The notes beneath the pieces are model-generated. The model saw only the letters and a program-made list of their open reading frames with translations. It was not told the DNA's origin and ran no database searches. Positions 60,577 through 64,000 of a DNA stretch of 64,000 nucleotides are shown here, in pieces (positions within the stretch are counted from its first letter, which is position 1; each line of letters begins with the position of its first letter). Source of the DNA: Bacillus thermozeamaize. Lineage in GTDB: Bacteria > Bacillota > Bacilli > ZCTH02-B2. A program made the translations under genes and the position numbers. Location: NCBI GenBank assembly GCA_002159075.1, contig LZRT01000121.1:62001-126000 (forward strand). Reading direction: 5' to 3'.

Positions 60577-61891
60577 ATGCTTCCTTTATTCCCCAGGCTT
60601 CTGCCAGCAATTCCACCAGGTGGAGGACACGGACGGATGAATCCAGGCCGGCGCGATGGATGCCCATCTGCAGCTGCAACTGACAGCCGGGGTTTGTGGT
60701 GACGATGATAGCCGCTTTCGTGTCGCGGACCGATTCCATCTTCAGGTCGAGAATCTGCATCGATTCTTCAAAGTGAAGGAGATTGTATACGCCCGCTGAA
60801 CCGCAGCAATGTTCCGCATAGGCCATCTCGCGGAAGGTGATGCCTGGGATGTGGCGAAGCAGCTTGCGAGGTGCTTCGGTTACCTTTTGGACATGGCTCA
60901 TGTGGCAGGAGGGCTGATAGGTGATGACTTCGCGCATGGGTTTGGCGGCGGGTTGCTCTTCCGCCTCATCCAGCAGCTGGCTGATGTCCCGGACTTTTGC
61001 GGCGAAGGCTTTTGCCCGCTCTTCCCAGTCCGGTTCAGCGGCAAAGAGCAACGGATATTCTTTCAGATGGGCGCCGCATCCTCCGGCGTTGCTCACCACC
61101 CAGTCCACGCCCCCCTGCTCGGCGGCCAGGATGTTCTGCTTGGCCAGCCGGACGGCCATTTCCACTTCGCCGGTGTGGGCGTGCAGCGCGCCGCAGCATG
61201 TCTGGCCCTGCAGGAGAACCACCTCATAGCCGCAGTGTGAGAGCAGCTCCATGCTCAGCCGGTTGACGCGATGGAACAGGACTTCCATGATGCAGCCGTG
61301 CAGGAACCCCACCCTGACCCGCTTTTCCGGCGCTTTCCCAGTTCTTTTTGGCGCGCGTGGAGGCAGGAACCGGGGCAGCTTTCTGTCCCGGGGTGATGGG
61401 ACCGTTGGCAGAACCGCTTCCCACTGCCCCAGGTTACCGGGAAGCAGTCGCAACAGGTTCAGCCGCCTGGCCAATGACTGAAAGCCGAGCGACTGATAAG
61501 CCCACAACAGGTGGCCCGCCCGCCGCAACCGGCCGGGAAAGGGAAGAAGGGAGGCCAGCAGCCGTTTGCGGACCGCCCGTGTGCGGGCCGGTTCCCGTTT
61601 TACTTCAGCCAGCGCGTGGCTGGCCGCCGCGTGAATCCGGCCGTATTCCACTCCCGTGGGACAAGCTGTTTCACAGGCGCGGCAACCCAGGCAGAGATCG
61701 ATGGGTTCGGCCAGCTCGGCCAGGGGCAGCTTGCCTTCCGCCGCCATCTTGACCAGGTTGAGCCGGCCGCGCGGGGAGTGGGTTTCCCTTCCCGTCGTCC
61801 GGTATGTGGGGCAGACCGGCAGGCAATACCCGCATTGCACACAGGACAATGTTTTTTCATGGGCCGTCTCCAGCAGGGAAGGTTTGCTCAT
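60575..61891 (-). CDS. glcF: Glycolate oxidase iron-sulfur subunit
   Basis: A 438-residue protein with two ferredoxin motifs near the N-terminus (CVQCGYCLPVCP and CLGCRACETACPTGV) and two CCG domains (TCCGALHA and HCCGSAGV). It carries electrons from GlcD to the quinone pool. ATG 61891 overlaps the glcD stop by four bases (ATGA), so the two are coupled. Its presence marks this glcD copy as part of a true glycolate oxidase. Confidence 0.93.
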   Translation of the reverse strand: MSKPSLLETAHEKTLSCVQCGYCLPVCPTYRTTGRETHSPRGRLNLVKMAAEGKLPLAELAEPIDLCLGCRACETACPTGVEYGRIHAAASHALAEVKREPARTRAVRKRLLASLLPFPGRLRRAGHLLWAYQSLGFQSLARRLNLLRLLPGNLGQWEAVLPTVPSPRDRKLPRFLPPRAPKRTGKAPEKRVRVGFLHGCIMEVLFHRVNRLSMELLSHCGYEVVLLQGQTCCGALHAHTGEVEMAVRLAKQNILAAEQGGVDWVVSNAGGCGAHLKEYPLLFAAEPDWEERAKAFAAKVRDISQLLDEAEEQPAAKPMREVITYQPSCHMSHVQKVTEAPRKLLRHIPGITFREMAYAEHCCGSAGVYNLLHFEESMQILDLKMESVRDTKAAIIVTTNPGCQLQLQMGIHRAGLDSSVRVLHLVELLAEAWGIKEA

Positions 61892-63306
61892 GTTTCCAGC
61901 ACCCACCTTTGTCCGGGTTCGGGAAAGATTTTTCCGGGATTGAGGATCTGGTTCGGATCCCAGGCCTGTTTAATCCTGCGCATCATGTCAAGGCCTACAG
62001 GTCCCAATTCCATCTCCATAAAGGGGGATTTCATCAGGCCAATGCCGTGTTCTCCAGAGAGCGTTCCGCCAAGCGATACCGCCGCTTCGAAGATCTCCCG
62101 CACCGCCTGCGCCGCCCGCTGCATTTCCTCTTTGTTCCGTTCGTCGCAGATAATGTTCGGATGCAGATTGCCGTCGCCGGCATGGCCGAACACCACCAGA
62201 TGGAGCCGGTATTTTTCCCGGATCTCCTTCAGGCGGGCAAACATGGCCGGGATTTGGCTCCGTGGGACGGTCGCGTCTTCTGCGATTTTGGTCGGTTTGA
62301 TGCGGGCGATGGCCGGAGAGACCAGTTTCCGGATCTGCCAGAGCTTTTGGGCCTCCTCGGAAGTTTCAGGGATTTGCACGCTGCGGGCGCCCAGGTTGCG
62401 GCAAATCTCGCCCGCTTGGCGGATTTCTTCCTGGACGGCGGCAGGATGGCCGTCCACCTCAATCAACAGGATGGCTTCCGCATCCAGAGGCAGGCCGCTG
62501 GGCCGGTAGGCCTCCACCGCTTCCATCGAGGCCTGGTCCATGATTTCCATTTTGGCAGGCAGGATGCCGGAAGCCAGAACACGGGAGATGGCTTTTCCCG
62601 AATCGACCAGGTCATCAAAGACAGCCATCAGCGTGGCTGAGGCGGGCGGTTTTGGGATCAGGCGGAGGATGGCTTCGGTGATGACGCCGAGCGTCCCTTC
62701 GGAACCGACGATCAACCGGGTCAGATCATAGCCAGTGACGTTTTTCACGGTACGGCCGCCCGTCCGGATGATCTCCCCCTGCGGCGTGACTACTTCCAGG
62801 CCGAGCACGTAATCCTTGGTGACGCCGTATTTCAGGCCGCGCGGGCCGCCGGAGTTTTCCGCCAGGTTGCCGCCTATCGTGGAGACGGCGGCGCTGCTGG
62901 GATCGGGCGGGTACATCAGGCCCGCCGCTTCCGCCGCCTGGTGGATGCGTGCGGTCAAGACGCCAGGGGAAACGACGGCCACCAGATCTTCGGCGTCCAC
63001 TTCCAGCTTTTTGTCCATGGCTGAAAGATCCAGAACCACGCCCCCTTTGACGGGCAGACAGCCGCCGCTCAGCCCGCTGGCCTGGCCGCGGGGGTAGACG
63101 GGGATCCGGTGGCGGTTGGCCCATTTCAGGATGCCGGCGATCTCGGTCGCCGATTCGGGCTGGATGACCACATCAGGCAAAAATTGACCGAACGAGGCGT
63201 CGTAACTGTAGCTGTAGCGGTCGGCCGGTCCGGTCAGCAGCCGTTTCTCGTCGCGGATGAGGGAACGGAGTTCGTTGAGCGATTCAGTGTTGATTTTCCC
63301 GTACAT
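61888..63306 (-). CDS. glcD: Glycolate oxidase FAD subunit GlcD (second copy)
   Basis: A 472-residue FAD-linked oxidase. The FAD-binding domain has PRGQASGLSGGCLPVKGG and a GNLAENSGGPRGLKYGVTKD segment, and the C-terminal domain GHAGDGNLHPNIICDE and LSGEHGIGLMKSPFM. ATG 63306 follows TGAGGAGGG. With GlcF it oxidises glycolate to glyoxylate. It is more similar to genuine GlcD than the copy at 1173-2540, which has no GlcF next to it. Confidence 0.93.
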   Translation of the reverse strand: MYGKINTESLNELRSLIRDEKRLLTGPADRYSYSYDASFGQFLPDVVIQPESATEIAGILKWANRHRIPVYPRGQASGLSGGCLPVKGGVVLDLSAMDKKLEVDAEDLVAVVSPGVLTARIHQAAEAAGLMYPPDPSSAAVSTIGGNLAENSGGPRGLKYGVTKDYVLGLEVVTPQGEIIRTGGRTVKNVTGYDLTRLIVGSEGTLGVITEAILRLIPKPPASATLMAVFDDLVDSGKAISRVLASGILPAKMEIMDQASMEAVEAYRPSGLPLDAEAILLIEVDGHPAAVQEEIRQAGEICRNLGARSVQIPETSEEAQKLWQIRKLVSPAIARIKPTKIAEDATVPRSQIPAMFARLKEIREKYRLHLVVFGHAGDGNLHPNIICDERNKEEMQRAAQAVREIFEAAVSLGGTLSGEHGIGLMKSPFMEMELGPVGLDMMRRIKQAWDPNQILNPGKIFPEPGQRWVLET

Positions 63307-63331
63307 GCCGGCCCTCCTCACGTACCTGAGT

Positions 63332-63649
63332 TCAAATTGGTTTCGACGATAGCGATTCGATTTTCCCCAAGCTGAACCACGGATTCGCCTGAGGATTCCA
63401 AGGATACCGGGATGGCAGGCTGAATTGAGGAACGGGTTTCAGTGCGATCCATATTAAACAAATCAATATGCCAACAAGAATGAACCGGTTCGATCTATCC
63501 GCCAAGTGATTCTCCTCCGATATGATGAGCCCCTTGACTCCCGTCCTCTCGTCATGACGTATTTCATCTATTCTATAATGCGCAAATAGGCTGTGTCCAC
63601 TGTCTAGTAAAGGGAGCGGTACATGAACCATCTGCTTGAGGCGGTTCAA
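63332..63649 (-). CDS. Hypothetical protein with one membrane helix
   Basis: A 105-residue frame starting with TTG 63649 (AAAGGTG upstream). The N-terminal half is soluble and charged (DEIRHDERTGVKGLIISEEN), a hydrophobic helix follows (FILVGILICLIWIAL), and the tail is Pro/Ser-rich. I do not recognise the family and codon use does not prove that it is real. Confidence 0.4.
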   Translation of the reverse strand: MNRLKQMVHVPLPLLDSGHSLFAHYRIDEIRHDERTGVKGLIISEENHLADRSNRFILVGILICLIWIALKPVPQFSLPSRYPWNPQANPWFSLGKIESLSSKPI

Positions 63650-63744
63650 ATCGACATCGCACCTTTGGCGTCTGCCGGATAGGGTTCAACGCTGGGAATG
63701 TCCCCGTTTTGTTTCTAATATAAAAAATTATGGGAAGGATAATT

Positions 63745-63768
63745 TATGACGTATATGTTTACGTCATA
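63745..63768. promoter_or_regulatory. Palindrome in the right-end intergenic region
   Basis: TATGACGTA (63745-63753) and TACGTCATA (63760-63768) are perfect 9-base arms with a 6-base spacer; a TATAAT follows at 63777-63782 with no good -35 box. It may be an operator. Bases 63650-64000 hold no gene; another TATAAT near 63914 may belong to a gene beyond the window. Confidence 0.45.
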
Positions 63769-63811
63769 TATAACTATATAATATTGGGGGAAAGATACCT
63801 CGTCCGTTCTC

Positions 63812-63856
63812 TTCGGCATTTACTAAATGAATAAACGCCGAATTTTCTCTCTTTTT
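63812..63856 (+). terminator. Terminator in the right-end intergenic region
   Basis: TTCGGCATTTA (63812-63822) pairs with TAAACGCCGAA (63832-63842) with one mismatch, followed by TTTTCTCTCTTTTT. No plus-strand gene precedes it, so a short transcript starting near 63789 may end here. Confidence 0.6.
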
Positions 63857-64000
63857 CCCTAAATTGGATCAGGAAATCCGATCTGATTCCCTGAAATATA
63901 TCAAAAATTGTTATATAATTAAAAATGTAAGGGCTTTACTGCTCGAAAAAAGTCATGTTATAGTAACAAAAACTGTCTTTCGCACTAATAAAATCAAAAA

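Noticed and set aside
1-64000. CRISPR arrays, rRNA and tRNA genes
   Set aside because: No regularly spaced repeats, rRNA-like conserved blocks or cloverleaf with a CCA-type end were recognised on either strand.

Overview
The window looks like a chromosome segment of an endospore-forming member of the Bacillales (Firmicutes), GC-rich for that group. Grounds for this: strong GGAGG-type ribosome binding sites with many TTG and GTG starts, spore photoproduct lyase (splB) behind a sigma-G-like promoter, a LutBC lactate module, a ProVWX-type betaine transporter with lipoprotein receptor, and an IS605-type TnpB element with ends like those of thermophilic bacilli. No rRNA, tRNA or CRISPR array was seen. 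The left edge cuts lutB.

Layout. 1-2540: lutB (partial), lutC and a glcD-type FAD oxidase. 2541-5940: glycine betaine/proline ABC transporter (proV-proW-proX) behind a palindrome-flanked promoter. 6043-7830: an AidB-like acyl-CoA dehydrogenase. 7875-10914: an AT-richer 3-kb pocket bracketed by two near-identical 51-nt hairpins. It holds a small membrane protein, a PH-SHOCT protein, a YolD-like protein and decayed remnants (beta-family stub, Excalibur tail, S24/LexA-like pseudogene, frameshifted membrane protein). 11008-22056: comM, two close glutathione peroxidase paralogues, an OYE-type oxidoreductase/sodium symporter/small accessory protein operon divergent from an XRE-cupin regulator, a DMT permease, a YedK/HMCES protein, a cupin and a flavin reductase. 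22325-24954: an IS4-family element next to a solo TnpB element. 25016-29678: a small protein, DUF523, then a MerR-led fatty-acid operon whose acyl-CoA synthetase carries two homopolymer frameshifts. 29893-39852: MFS and MATE exporters, glutamate dehydrogenase with a structured leader, thiD, a TRAP dicarboxylate-type transporter, and a P-loop/Asp23-like fusion protein.

39898-47306 holds a PAS sigma-54 activator and, behind a good -24/-12 promoter, a beta-oxidation operon (hbd, acyl-CoA synthetase, acyl-CoA dehydrogenase, alpha/beta hydrolase), followed by a separate enoyl-CoA hydratase. 47439-53852: rlmA-like methyltransferase, chemoreceptor, MATE exporter, splB and a family-5 uracil-DNA glycosylase. 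53900-60479: a TetR regulator with two matching operators, enoyl-CoA hydratase, two acyl-CoA synthetases, a small lipoprotein and an AlkA-type glycosylase. 60575-63306: glcD-glcF on the minus strand.

Taken together the window is dominated by oxidation of organic and fatty acids, under three kinds of control: MerR, TetR and sigma-54/PAS. DNA repair genes (splB, UDG, alkA, yedK) and efflux pumps lie between them. The most interesting unexplained items are the tandem P-loop/Asp23 fusion and sigma-54 activator with a matching promoter 300 bases downstream, the hairpin-bracketed gene graveyard, the TnpB/omega-RNA unit, the leader of the glutamate dehydrogenase gene, and a recurring class of hydrophilic low-complexity inserts in otherwise conserved enzymes.
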